Part shown: one piece after another, positions 8,293 to 17,465 of the stretch | Numbering within the stretch: position 1 is the stretch's first letter | How the letters are laid out: every line of letters starts with the position of its first letter | Assembly (NCBI GenBank): GCA_950022655.1 | Contig: OX465590.1 | Span: 38,391,218-38,455,217 of the forward strand | DNA: 64,000 bases | From: Alentia gelatinosa | Taxonomy: Eukaryota > Annelida > Polychaeta > Phyllodocida > Polynoidae | Reading direction: 5' to 3' | Position numbers and translations under genes: made by a program | The notes under the pieces: model-generated | What the model was told of the DNA's origin: nothing | The model's database searches: none | What the model saw: the letters and a program-made list of their open reading frames with translations, nothing else

Positions 8293-11274
8293 ATGGGTAA
8301 ACAGAAGTCTACCAGCCCCAAGAACACCAGGGCGGTTAAAAGGAGGAAGACGGCCTCGGCTCTCGACGAGGATTCCGGAGTGGAGGCACGAGTTGCTCGC
8401 ATGGAGATGGGTGTACAGTCCATCCTCCATCACCTAGGACTGTCCGTTGGGGGTCACTCGGTCACTGGGTCAACGGGCCCCGCAGCTGCCGCATCTCGCC
8501 CGGGGTCGCCCCCCGTCGCGACCACCGCCCTGGCCTCGGTCAGTCAGCTAGACACGCAACACCCCGCCACGAACGAGGTCAACGGGCCTAGATTAGCTCC
8601 ACGACCTAAACATCAACAAACCACCACCGCGGACCACGCCCCCCGCACGATCGCCGAGCCGGCCCTCGGTCACTACCACCACTCGGCACGCGACACAACC
8701 GAGGACCAGGTTCAACGACTCCTCCGTCAGCAACCCTTTCAACAACAAGGTAATAACCGCACTTTCCCACATGAATTCGTTACTAGAGGGAGGAAGCACG
8801 AAAGAACCTCCCTCGGCACACTCACTATGGGCGAGTACTTCTTCGGTTTACTCCGCCTGTTAGACGACCCCGACACAACTCCGGTGGACCGCCCTTATAT
8901 GAACGCCCACCTCCGAGACATCGCGGAGGACGCAAAGGACTTCGCATGGGCCGGCATCCGGAGTTTCTCGGAGGAGGTACTCGCTCAAATCGTGGAACGC
9001 AGACTCCGGTGGACGGACGAGGTCCGGATCCAGATAATGAGGGTCGGCATCGCACGAGTAGCTACCGCCCGCCTCGACTCCGGATCCTCACATAACCTGT
9101 CGAGGCGCCCTAAACCAACCGAGGTCCCCGACACCCCCTGCCCGGCATATAACGCCGAGGCCGGGTGTGCTAAAACCGAGGGCCACGTCATCGCCGGAAA
9201 GCCCGTCGGGCACTTCTGCGGCTTCTGCAAAAACGACCGCCACGCCGAGGCCGCCTGCAGAATAAAAGCCGGCGCCGAGGCCGACGGAAGTAGGCCAGGA
9301 ACCCCTGGCCGAAAACCGGAAGCCCGCACCGCCCCTCCGCCCGAGGGATTCACGATCACCGCCACGCCCAACGACAATTCGCCCGCCCGCCGAGCACCCG
9401 ATAACGCCCACGAAACCACACGGGCAACCCCCACTCCTAGGCAGGACCACGCCCCCTCGCCTACAACCTCGACCGCCAGCGACCCCCTCTCACCGGAGGT
9501 CCCCGATACCACATCCGGACACCGCACCGCCCCGGATACCCCCGCAGAACTCACATACCTAGCCGAGGACGGCACCCTAGTAGCCCCCCCGGCACGGAAG
9601 GAACTCGTTCCGAGAACACCCGGAGTTCACTCAAAGACCCTCGCCAAATTCTGGCCCGCGCCAGACCCCGGACTTCGCCAAGGCAACGAACTCTACTACC
9701 ACGCGTACGAACAAACTCGTGCCACCTGCCTGCCGAATAGACTCGGGGCGAGGATCTCGCTCCCCTCTGACCTCCATATCCATGTCTGGAGGGAACGCCT
9801 CGCCGACTACCACGACTCAGCGGTATGCGACTACCTCGAGTTCAGTTGGCCCTTAGGCTTCCTCGGGGACAAACCCCCCACCCCGACCGCCCAGAACCAC
9901 GCCTCCGCCCTCGCCCACATCGCCCAAATCGACGCATTCGTCGAAACCGAACTCGCCCACGGGGCCCTCCTCGGCCCCTTCATACGCCCTCCCTTCGCGC
10001 CTTGGTCGCACACATCACCCCTGCTGACCAGGGACAAGAAGGACTCCTCAACCAGGCGAGTCATCATCGACCTCTTGTTCCCTCAGAACGAGAGCGTAAA
10101 CGCCTACACACTACCCAACGTGAGGGAGGGTGTCCTCGTGAAATACACCCTCCCATCCATCAACGACCTCAAAACCAGACTCGCAACCCTCGGCAGGGGC
10201 GCGCTCGTCTGGAAGGCTGACCTCTCCCGAGCCTACAGACAGCTCCGGATCGACCCCCTCGACCTTCCACTACTAGGATTCCGGCACCGGAACGAGTTCT
10301 ACCTCGACATCTGCCCTAGCTTTGGGGCCAGACGTTCCGGCGCCGCCTGCCAGAGATTCACCAACGCAATGGTCTACCTACACAGGTCGGAGGGGGCGTG
10401 GTCCCTTGCCTACCTAGACGATTTCGCGGGGGCCGAGGCCACCAGCGCCGAGGTCGACGCCGCTTACCGCGAATTCATCTCCCTCGCCGACGATCTGGGA
10501 GTTAAACTCGCTCCAAAGAAGTGCCAGCCCCCCACCACCCGAATGGAATGGCTGGGCTATGAAATAGACACTGAGGCAATGACTATCGCGATTCCTCAGG
10601 AGAAAATGACCGACCTCACGGAATGCTTGGCCTCGTGGCTCACACGCCAAACTGCTACGAGGTCAGAGCTCTGGTCCATTGTCGGCCGCCTCTTCTACGT
10701 AGCTCAGTGCGTCCCTCACGCCAGGCGGTTCACGAACCGCCTCATAGCCCTCATGAAAACCGCTCAAGCCTCGGGCCACGTCCACCTCACCCCCGAGGCC
10801 CGTCTCGACCTCACCTGGTTCCGCCAGTACGCCCATGCCTCCAATGGCGTCGCCATATACGCCCCCTCCAGGAACCGCATACATGTCACTACCGCCCTCG
10901 CCACCTCCACGGTGGCAGTCGCGCCGCCTGGCCATTTCTCAATCGCCCCGGAGGCCCTCACCGAGGCCACCGGAGCGACCCCAACTCCTGGCCGCCCTCG
11001 TGGTTCTAGCGGCCGCCACTTTCGCCCCCCTCGTCCCTCGGGGCTCGGAGATCGTCGTCTCGACCACAAACGCGACGGTCGCGGCAGATCTCCAAAAGGG
11101 CGCCGGAAGAGACCCCGTTACGGCCGCCTGCGGCCGTGCCCTCTGGCTAGTCGGCACGACGAACGACATATACATCATCGTCGGCGCGGCCGCCTACACC
11201 CCGGAACACGCCGCCCCGGTCCTCGCCGACCTCCCGACCGACGCTCGCGCCCCGCTCGAAACGACCCGCTGTGA
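8293..11274 (+). CDS. Gag-like plus reverse transcriptase polyprotein
   Basis: A 993-residue frame. ATG 8293 is preferred; the upstream extension to 8182 begins with GTG inside repeat A1. The N terminus is basic (MGKQKSTSPK...KRRKT), followed by a low-complexity Pro/Thr/Ala-rich Gag-like region. A Cys/His cluster at about residues 283-323 has CPAYNAEAGC and HFCGFCKNDRH, resembling the zinc-binding segment of DIRS-order Gag proteins. The reverse transcriptase begins near residue 550 (GALLGPF at 557) and includes SPLLTRDKKDS, RRVIIDL and the catalytic YLDDF at 707-711. A DIRS-type connection region follows (SELWSIVGRLFYVAQC). The frame stays open to 11274, but after about residue 890 it becomes Arg/Pro-rich, and the RNase H-like reading moves to another frame, so the last ~100 residues are probably not native. 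Gag and RT in one continuous frame differs from the usual separate Gag ORF. Confidence 0.85.
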   Translation: MGKQKSTSPKNTRAVKRRKTASALDEDSGVEARVARMEMGVQSILHHLGLSVGGHSVTGSTGPAAAASRPGSPPVATTALASVSQLDTQHPATNEVNGPRLAPRPKHQQTTTADHAPRTIAEPALGHYHHSARDTTEDQVQRLLRQQPFQQQGNNRTFPHEFVTRGRKHERTSLGTLTMGEYFFGLLRLLDDPDTTPVDRPYMNAHLRDIAEDAKDFAWAGIRSFSEEVLAQIVERRLRWTDEVRIQIMRVGIARVATARLDSGSSHNLSRRPKPTEVPDTPCPAYNAEAGCAKTEGHVIAGKPVGHFCGFCKNDRHAEAACRIKAGAEADGSRPGTPGRKPEARTAPPPEGFTITATPNDNSPARRAPDNAHETTRATPTPRQDHAPSPTTSTASDPLSPEVPDTTSGHRTAPDTPAELTYLAEDGTLVAPPARKELVPRTPGVHSKTLAKFWPAPDPGLRQGNELYYHAYEQTRATCLPNRLGARISLPSDLHIHVWRERLADYHDSAVCDYLEFSWPLGFLGDKPPTPTAQNHASALAHIAQIDAFVETELAHGALLGPFIRPPFAPWSHTSPLLTRDKKDSSTRRVIIDLLFPQNESVNAYTLPNVREGVLVKYTLPSINDLKTRLATLGRGALVWKADLSRAYRQLRIDPLDLPLLGFRHRNEFYLDICPSFGARRSGAACQRFTNAMVYLHRSEGAWSLAYLDDFAGAEATSAEVDAAYREFISLADDLGVKLAPKKCQPPTTRMEWLGYEIDTEAMTIAIPQEKMTDLTECLASWLTRQTATRSELWSIVGRLFYVAQCVPHARRFTNRLIALMKTAQASGHVHLTPEARLDLTWFRQYAHASNGVAIYAPSRNRIHVTTALATSTVAVAPPGHFSIAPEALTEATGATPTPGRPRGSSGRHFRPPRPSGLGDRRLDHKRDGRGRSPKGRRKRPRYGRLRPCPLASRHDERHIHHRRRGRLHPGTRRPGPRRPPDRRSRPARNDPL

Positions 11275-11314
11275 GCCGGCCGATCTCGGCGCCCTCATCA
11301 ATAACTTCTTCTAA
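10970..11314 (+). pseudogene. RNase H-like segment in a shifted frame
   Basis: After about 10970 the RNase H-like reading continues in the frame one base ahead, ending at a TAA at 11312-11314. Family-like features are the LLAALVVLAAATF helix, a strand-turn reading STTNATVAADLQKG, the helix RALWLV and a final ADLP. In the upstream frame the first strand reads IHVTTALAT. Where RNase H normally has TDA and TDN, this copy reads TTA and TTN, so two catalytic Asp residues appear to be Thr. Either the domain has decayed, my alignment is off, or this lineage has changed its RNase H. The shift may be a single-base mutation or a programmed event; I see no obvious slippery site. Confidence 0.5.
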
Positions 11315-12292
11315 TTCTTCCAGATACCCTCCTCGGCCGCCAGGCGCGGGCCTCTCTACAAGCCTCGGTCGCCCCCTCGACCTCCTTCAACAGGACCAGA
11401 CAGGCCCGCCTCTACCTCACCTTCTGCGTGGACAATGCAGTTCCTCATCTCTCGCCCTCGCCCGCGCAGATCGCCCTCTTTCGCCAATACCTGGCGAACT
11501 GCCTTCCGGCCCCGGCTTCGCGCAGGAACTACGCCTCTGGCGCGAGAGCCTGGGTCGGCCTCGCGGGGGGGGGACACTTCCTCCTTCTCGTCTCCTCTCG
11601 CCCTCGCGGTGGCAAAGGGAGCGGACAACCTCTCTGCGCACGTCCCTTCCTGCGCGCCTCCGCTCCTCCCGGCCGACATCCTCGGGATCTCGGCCTACCT
11701 CGACAGAGCGAGATCTCCCGGACTCGCTCCGAAGGCAGCCCTCCTCCTCGGATATTTCGCCCTCCTCAGGGCCTCCAACCTGGTGCCCGCGAAGGGACCA
11801 GGAAGACCGGGGCACCACGCCCTCAGGCGGGAGGACGTCGTTTCCTCCCCCACAGGTCTCATTGTTCTCGTACACTCCACCAAGACGAGGACCTCCTCGG
11901 ACCCTCCGCTGCCTCTAGCGGTCCCCGAGGTCCGAGGCTCTCCAGCTTGCCCGAAATCAGCGTGGCTCGCCTACACACACGCCTTCCCTGCGCCGCCGAC
12001 ATCCTTCGCCTTCTTGGACCCCTCCGGCGTACCTCTCACCGCCCACGGCCTCACCTCTGTCCTCCGAGCTGCCCTGGCCTCCTTCTCCTCACCCAGGGCG
12101 ACCTCGGCCTCCCTACACTCCCTCCGCAGAGGAGGCGCTCAACAGGCTGCTCTCCACGGAGCGTCGGACGAGGCCCTCCTCCACCATGGAACCTGGACTA
12201 GTGTCACCCCCCTTAGGGCCTACGTCCCAGCCGACCCCTCCAAGGAAGTGGCCTTGGCCTTGACCTCGGCCTTTGGCATTTCTTATAGTTAA
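11305..12292 (+). pseudogene. tyrosine recombinase, split by one frame shift
   Basis: The N-terminal core-binding part is open from 11305 without an upstream ATG (ARLYLTFCVDNAVPHLS, then ALFRQYLANCLP and RRNYASGARAWVG). At a run of nine G (11565-11573) the reading moves one base ahead, and the catalytic part runs to TAA 12290-12292. Numbered from ATG 11435, the catalytic set is Arg112 (ALLRASNL, nt 11768), Lys150 (HSTKTR), His228-Arg231 (HSLR), His251/Trp254 (HGTW) and Tyr263 (nt 12221), i.e. the complete R-K-HxxR-H/W-Y signature. The protein would resolve the circular DNA copy into the genome at a short core. The lack of an ATG suggests expression by frameshift from the RT/RNase H frame. The G run is a typical site for a polymerase or assembly indel, so the break may be recent or artefactual. 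Confidence 0.8.
11565..11573 (+). other. nine-G run at the recombinase frame break
   Basis: The recombinase reading switches frame exactly across this homopolymer: upstream RRNYASGARAWVG, downstream LPADILGISAYLD in the frame one base ahead. One extra G would explain it. Confidence 0.7.
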
Positions 12293-12368
12293 AGATACTC
12301 TACCCTCAACTATACAACTACTTCCTCAATAAACGTCTCATTTCCAAATCCCTCTTTGCGTCATCATT
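12279..12368 (+). repeat. split direct repeat B1
   Basis: A 90 bp repeat of 12575-12664 with one difference seen (AAAGATACTC against AAAGACACTC). It starts inside the recombinase stop region and ends with TCATCATT, overlapping the first four bases of A2. Confidence 0.95.
12328..12333 (+). terminator. AATAAA polyadenylation signal in B1
   Basis: CTCAATAAACG lies 36 bp after the recombinase stop. An identical signal is in B2 at 12624-12629. Either could end the element transcript; which is used cannot be told. Confidence 0.5.
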
Positions 12369-12514
12369 GTTCCCAACTCGTTGGGTTTAATGTGCGCGGG
12401 AGGGATTTCTCCACTCTCCTCCCACCGAACACTCTCCATACACCGGACTTCCCCACGTGACCACCTCTCCACCACGTGACTCGCCGCAAAACCAACGGAC
12501 TCGGGAAATATTAC
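12365..12514 (+). repeat. split direct repeat A2
   Basis: Internal copy of A1, joined directly to B1 through the shared CATT. It carries the same palindrome (12372-12385) and paired CACGTGAC boxes. It is followed by 60 bp (12515-12574) with ACTATAAAC, unmatched to A1 or B1. Confidence 0.95.
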
Positions 12515-12574
12515 CTCCCACCCACCCCACAAAAACTATAAACTCTTCTCCCTCCCTCATACTTCACTCGCGGC

Positions 12575-12664
12575 TTTCTTATAGTTAAAGACACTCTACC
12601 CTCAACTATACAACTACTTCCTCAATAAACGTCTCATTTCCAAATCCCTCTTTGCGTCATCATT
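12575..12664 (+). repeat. split direct repeat B2 (right end)
   Basis: Right end of the element. It finishes GCGTCATCATT, followed by host-like ATAACATG. It has its own AATAAA at 12624-12629. The final CATT equals the first four bases of A1. Confidence 0.95.
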
Positions 12665-13885
12665 ATAACATGTTGTCTAATAACATAAACAAGATTACAC
12701 CTCTATCTTCAAAATAATGTTTAGGATCTTTACTCCTTAAAAAGTAAATGATATTTCTTCTGTAATTCTTTGATCTCATAATTATCATTTAATTCTCATT
12801 ATTCTGGCTGCTTACTTTGTTCTTTAGTAATTGTTATAAATGGTTCTTCTCATCATCATTACAGATTTCCCGGTTGTCAATTCATTCAGATTCAAGTAAA
12901 TCCTATTTTTACGTGTTTTCTACTAATATTGAGAATTTCCTTCTTTTTTTTTTCTTTTTCTCTCAAAGAGAGTTGTGTTTCACATTTGTTTAACAATTAC
13001 AATTCCTAAGATTCATCAACAGTGATAAATAGGAAATTAATCTGCCTGTTACAAAGACACAGTTGGCGTGCTTTCAATTTAAATCTCTTGGTGCGTTTTG
13101 TTAACACCCTATCTATCAATAATAACCTGTCAGTTAAGGCCAGTTTTGTAGTTGATCAAAAGGGGAGAACACTAAAGCTATTGCATTGGTAAATTGATTT
13201 GTGGATTGTTTCTGCTGCTTCATGTGGGCAGAAAATACCGCCTACAAAAGACGTGGGACGTGTCAGTAATAAAGGCAAAAAGGGGGATGCCCCACTGAAG
13301 TGACTTGAGGCAGCACAAAACAAGCTGCCAATACATGCCTCAGACATCAATATTCAACTCACAGCTCTGGGCCGTTTCCCAGGCTAGAGCGTGCTCAGGC
13401 TTAGGTCCCCAGCAGATTATAATTATTCAAATTAGGTATTGGTGTTCGTGGAAGGGTTTCCGGACATTCAAACGGTGGTAGATTTGTGAAAATAGCAGCA
13501 GTGGTAGACAAACAAGCGGACATGTTGTAGCACTGAGACTAGATGTGTTTCATAAAGGGATAATCTGGGCGGGGAAATGTCAACAAGACGGAGTTACATT
13601 AAATGTGGCACATTCCTGATCGATGGGCTCCCAAGTATTTGTTCTCCGGAACTTAGAAGTAGGAAAGGTTAGAGAGAAAGCTGATTCTTCGTTGGAAATA
13701 ATCAATGCGATCCATAGAAAAAAAGTGTTTTTGTTGTAGGGATGCTAGGTTGATGAATTTGCAATTGGTTGGTTGTGTAGTCAGATTCGGCATGGGTAAC
13801 GTGTTTCAACATAATGTCAATTCATCATTACTTCTTTTGACATGAAAAAAAAAACCTGAGCCTTTGCTCGCGAGTTTGGAGTGGA
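12665..13885. other. AT-rich stretch without a gene
   Basis: Right flank of the retrotransposon. No supported gene and no clear repeat; a T-rich run near 12940-12960. Confidence 0.5.
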
Positions 13886-14126
13886 GGGAAACTATGTTCC
13901 GGTGAAAGAAAGCCGAAGTAACGAGGTAAGGCTCGGAAAAATTACTCCCCGAGGCTTTGGTCGAGGGTAGTAATTTTGTGTGGGTCTTAACAAGTGACTT
14001 TCTTTCACCGGTACTTGGTTTCCCTATTCCTATATACCAAGGTCGAGGGCAGTAACTCTTTCGAGACTTACTGAGTGACTTTGACTTTCTCTCACCGGTA
14101 CTTGGTTTCCCCAATCCTATATATGC
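13886..14126. repeat. foldback MITE with duplicated right arm
   Basis: The left arm (GGGAAACTATGTTCCGGTG) pairs with a right arm ending CACCGGTACTTGGTTTCCC near 14027. A second, diverged right arm follows at 14039-14126. The same arms appear at 31007-31172 and 33909-34068. The central GAGGCTTTGGTCGAGG loop is typical of this group here. Confidence 0.7.
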
Positions 14127-14883
14127 CTACAAATATGGATCAAAATGGAGATCTATTTTTTTAAATCTCGTTCGCTTATGGCAACGAAGTTTAGTGTTAG
14201 GAACGTTAGTTATTCAGGTTTTTCTTACCGTGAAAATAACGGGAAAAAGAAAAAAAATTACTCAAAATCCAGTAAACAAAAATTTAAATAGGAGCAAGTA
14301 AATGACCTCATAAGTTTATGTTGCAATTGATAACAAATGTAAAGATTTCTGAATGCATACAAGCTGGACGAAATGTTTTGAAAACTGCAAATACACACTT
14401 CTCTTAAAAATGATAATAAAAACATTAAAAACATTTTCCAAATTGAAAATGGAGATTTCTTGACCTTGGATATTCCAAGAAGCCATCGCCACCCTTATCA
14501 AGTAACTGCATCTGATATGTTTTCATCCTGTCGGTGTCCCACCGGTTTCATAGCAACTATGACTGTTGCTATGCATATTGCTATGCGACAACGTAACGGC
14601 GACATCATAGCCGCATTGATTTATTATGTTGGCATTTTACAGCCTTAGAAATCACACCGATTGCGCCCTCGATGATTATCCCTGCTGTTTAAACTCTTTT
14701 ACACTAATGGTCAACATGAAATATCTATATACTTAGTTGTTACATATTTTTTTCTGCTACGGTGAGTTTCCATCTTGGAACGCCTGAATCAGTACTATCC
14801 GCCATTTTAAAATCCACTCATTGTAGCTTTTGGTCACGTGACAACCGAGGTAAGAAAACTTCAACCAAAATAAAATGCAAATT
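14127..14883. other. stretch without a gene
   Basis: No supported gene. Frames at 14316-14648 lack recognisable domains. Confidence 0.45.
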
Positions 14884-14945
14884 ACTACACTCCCAGCAGC
14901 GGTATTAAATATTGAGTGTTCGCCCATAGGTATATAGGAATAATG
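14884..14945 (+). repeat. CCCAGCAGCGG...GTATATAGGAAT tail module
   Basis: Tail module also seen at 15212-15276, 31298-31360 and 55660-55730 and reversed near 33690-33750. It is the outer end of several foldback elements whose arms are otherwise unrelated. Confidence 0.55.
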
Positions 14946-14994
14946 TCTTGACATAAAAAACCTGAGCCTTTGTAATATTAGGAAACGTCCTTTC

Positions 14995-15121
14995 TGTAGA
15001 CGAAACGGCTCCTGTTCGAGGTTAGTCGTCGATTTCATACTGCCTGACGCCATAGGCAGTAGGCAGTATGAAAACAAAGACTGACCGAGAACGAGAAGCG
15101 TTTCGTCTACAGTCAGGACGT
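14995..15121. repeat. foldback MITE, GTAGACGAAACG arms
   Basis: ACGTCCTTTCTGTAGACGAAACG at the left pairs with CGTTTCGTCTACAGTCAGGACGT at the right, with an inner pair CATACTGCCT/AGGCAGTATG. It is followed by the shared tail at 15212-15276. Non-coding. Confidence 0.7.
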
Positions 15122-15276
15122 TTGCTTATTATTATATACCTTAAATTGGTGAAAAAACGCCATTTTAACAACATACAAAGTCGCAGTCACAGCGGGCACG
15201 AACATTATTATTACTGCACCCCTAGCAGCGGGCAGTATTTAATAGACATTCGGACATAGGTATATAATAATAACAA

Positions 15277-16044
15277 TTAGGGCCTACTTTATCTGCTAAT
15301 CGGCCGAAGAACCAATTAGCAAACTGGATTTTAGAGAAGCCATCATTATCTAACGAGAATAATTGGGAATGAGCTCAACTTTCGTTCCCTGAGAGTCAGC
15401 CGTTGTGCTCGGCTTTGCATTCTACTTTTTTCTTATTTTCATTTGTTATTGTTCTAGGAATATCCTAACTTTGTTGCACGAAACGTTGCTGCTCGTGGTC
15501 TTATCAAGAAAGTCAAACAAATTAGCTGTTCATCAATTTCATTGTTTCAAAGTGATATCTAATAGGATAGAGAGGAGTCGGGAATTTATCATTAGAGCAT
15601 TGTTAACGGATATAATGAATTGACGATTCAAAGGTAATAACGTCAAATGTTAAACATGAGGACATATTTCATTCAAATTGCCTTCCTCTATTTCTCTCTC
15701 CGTGTCCTTTCGCAACCTTTCTCTCAATTTTCTCTCCATCTCTACTGTCTGCCTCCCTCTCCTCTTCTGTCATCCAAACACCTATCCCTCTACATATATC
15801 TATAATAAATACACAATAATGACGCGTAGTAATATCCGAGCGCATGCGAAGATATTGCACAGAGTCAACTCAAATGAGCATACAACAGCTATTTTTTTAA
15901 ACCAGTATATTTTGTATTTATCATCCACCTCTTCCTGGCAAGTGACATGCCCATACCAGTTAATTTTAGGTATGCTCTAGTTTTAAGTATGCACCATTTT
16001 TCCGTACGCACACTTTATAGAAACTCAGAGCATACAATGTATTG
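15277..16044. other. stretch without a gene
   Basis: A CT-rich run at 15680-15790; no supported gene. Frames at 15405-15623 and 15678-15980 have no recognisable domain. Confidence 0.45.
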
Positions 16045-16413
16045 GTATATATGCTCCGGGTATGGTGATACACACTCCCTATATGTTTTCTATGAATACT
16101 TTGTATAAGGTGGATATATCTATATGCTATGGATACGGTGATACACACTCCCTATGTGTTTACTATGGATACTTTGTATTAGGTTGGTATATCTGTATGC
16201 TACAGGTACACATGGTGATACACACTGTTTTTGTGTTTTCTATGGACACTTTGTATTAGGTGGGTATATCTATATGCTCCAGTATGGTGATACACACTGC
16301 CTATGTGTTTACTATAGACACTTTGTATTAGGTGGATATATCTGTATGCTCCAGGTACAGTGATACACACTCCCTATGTGTTTTTATGGACACTTTGTAT
16401 TAGGTAGATATAC
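16045..16413 (+). repeat. ~73 bp tandem array, about five units
   Basis: Units share GGTGATACACACTCCCTATG, TGGACACTTTGTATTAGGTG and ATATCTxTATGCTCC. A displaced further unit lies at 16797-16860 (GGTGAGACACACTCC). The array is interrupted by a foldback element at 16414-16560. Confidence 0.8.
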
Positions 16414-16560
16414 ACAATATTACCATGATTTCGATCTCAGTGGACGTATTCTCCGCATAGTTGACGCGAAGTAAAACTCCGAGTGATAGCGAGGAGTATT
16501 ACGTAGTGTCAACTACAAGGAGAATACGGCCACACAGATCGAAATCATGGTAATGTTGTA
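16414..16560. repeat. foldback element inserted in the tandem array
   Basis: CAATATTACCATGATTTCGA at the left pairs with its near-complement at the right end (TCGAAATCATGGTAATGTTG). An inner arm pair GGACGTATTCTCC/GGAGAATACG and the loop GATAGCGAGG follow the plan of other foldbacks here. Confidence 0.7.
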
Positions 16561-17364
16561 TTTATTACTTACCTTTGGAGTAATTATTAGGAAAAAAATC
16601 TAATATATTATTAGAAATTCGACCCAAGTTCTGTGCTTTGTTTATATGAACTAGTTCCTATAATGCCCGTCAGGTGGCCGAAAAAGCTGTATCCTCCTAG
16701 GAGATTCCGGAGGTCCGTATTCTACTCAGTAGTGATCTGTAAGCTCAATAAGCCTAGCATGGAGACTCCGTACTAGGTGGGTAATAAATATCTGTATGCC
16801 CCGGCTTTGGTGAGACACACTCCTTATGTGTTTTCTATGGACACTTTTGTATTAGGTGAGTAACAAAAGCCATAACGCCACTCGCTCCCCCCACATGTTG
16901 TACTTCAGATACACCATATAGACAACTCTCCAGAATTCTTACTATAGCTGCAGTTGTCTCTATGCCATTAATCACACAAGCTGTAAGACATAGTGTTTAT
17001 GACGATGTGCTAATGCCATCCATATTTGATTTTAAAAGGAGCCAGAAGGGTCTCCATAGTGCTAATGGCAGAATTGTCAGGACTATTCCAAGTTTGAAAA
17101 GGATTGAATTGTCGGTCTTGAGAATTCGTTGTACCAAGGCACGCTGCATCAGGCACTCCAGCTGTAGCAGAGCATAGTTTTAAAGCCATTCACTGCACCA
17201 ATAAACTTACTAAATATGTCCTTATTCAAATGTTTTCATGTTTACATCTGGCACTACTATCGGGAATCCTTTTTTTCCAGATTAGTAGACTCAGATTTTG
17301 AGGGTATACAAGAACTATCTACGTGATGGCGATGGCTTCGTTATTATTCTAGCTTTGATTTTTT
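16561..17364. other. stretch without a gene
   Basis: Contains the displaced tandem unit at 16797-16860 and a CTCCTAGGAG palindrome near 16695-16704. No supported gene. Confidence 0.45.
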
Positions 17365-17465
17365 TTTTTTTATAAATTTATTTATCGACTATCTCTTTCA
17401 CCACATAGGTGTTTTACAAAGTAACAGTCGCACGACTATATTACAAATGGATTTTGTGTACAGAT
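17365..17465 (+). repeat. dispersed repeat N, copy 2
   Basis: Matches 7400-7500: T-rich run, ATCGACTAT, TTTCACC, GGTGTTTT, then CAAAGTAACAGTCGCACGAC. Confidence 0.5.

Larger units (their letters stand above)
8090..12664 (+). mobile_element. Ngaro/PAT-like tyrosine-recombinase retrotransposon
   Basis: A 4575 bp element with split direct repeats: A1 (8090-8239), ORFs, B1 (12279-12368), A2 (12365-12514), B2 (12575-12664). This arrangement with Gag, reverse transcriptase/RNase H and a tyrosine recombinase, and no methyltransferase, fits the Ngaro/PAT branch of the DIRS order, whose DNA copy is thought to integrate by recombination of a circle rather than with an integrase. CATT is present at the left end, the right end and the B1/A2 junction, so no longer target duplication is expected. 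The element is visibly GC-rich against AT-rich flanks. Frame breaks near 10970, at 11305-11314 and at 11565-11573 suggest this copy is inactive unless some are programmed. Identification is from domain motifs and repeat layout only. Confidence 0.92.

Noticed and set aside
8985..9575. Minus-strand 196-residue frame in the Gag region
   Set aside because: A shadow frame caused by GC-rich codons on the opposite strand; no domain.
11271..11918. 215-residue frame overlapping the recombinase
   Set aside because: GTG start, Ser/Pro/Arg-rich, and the real recombinase motifs are in the other two frames.
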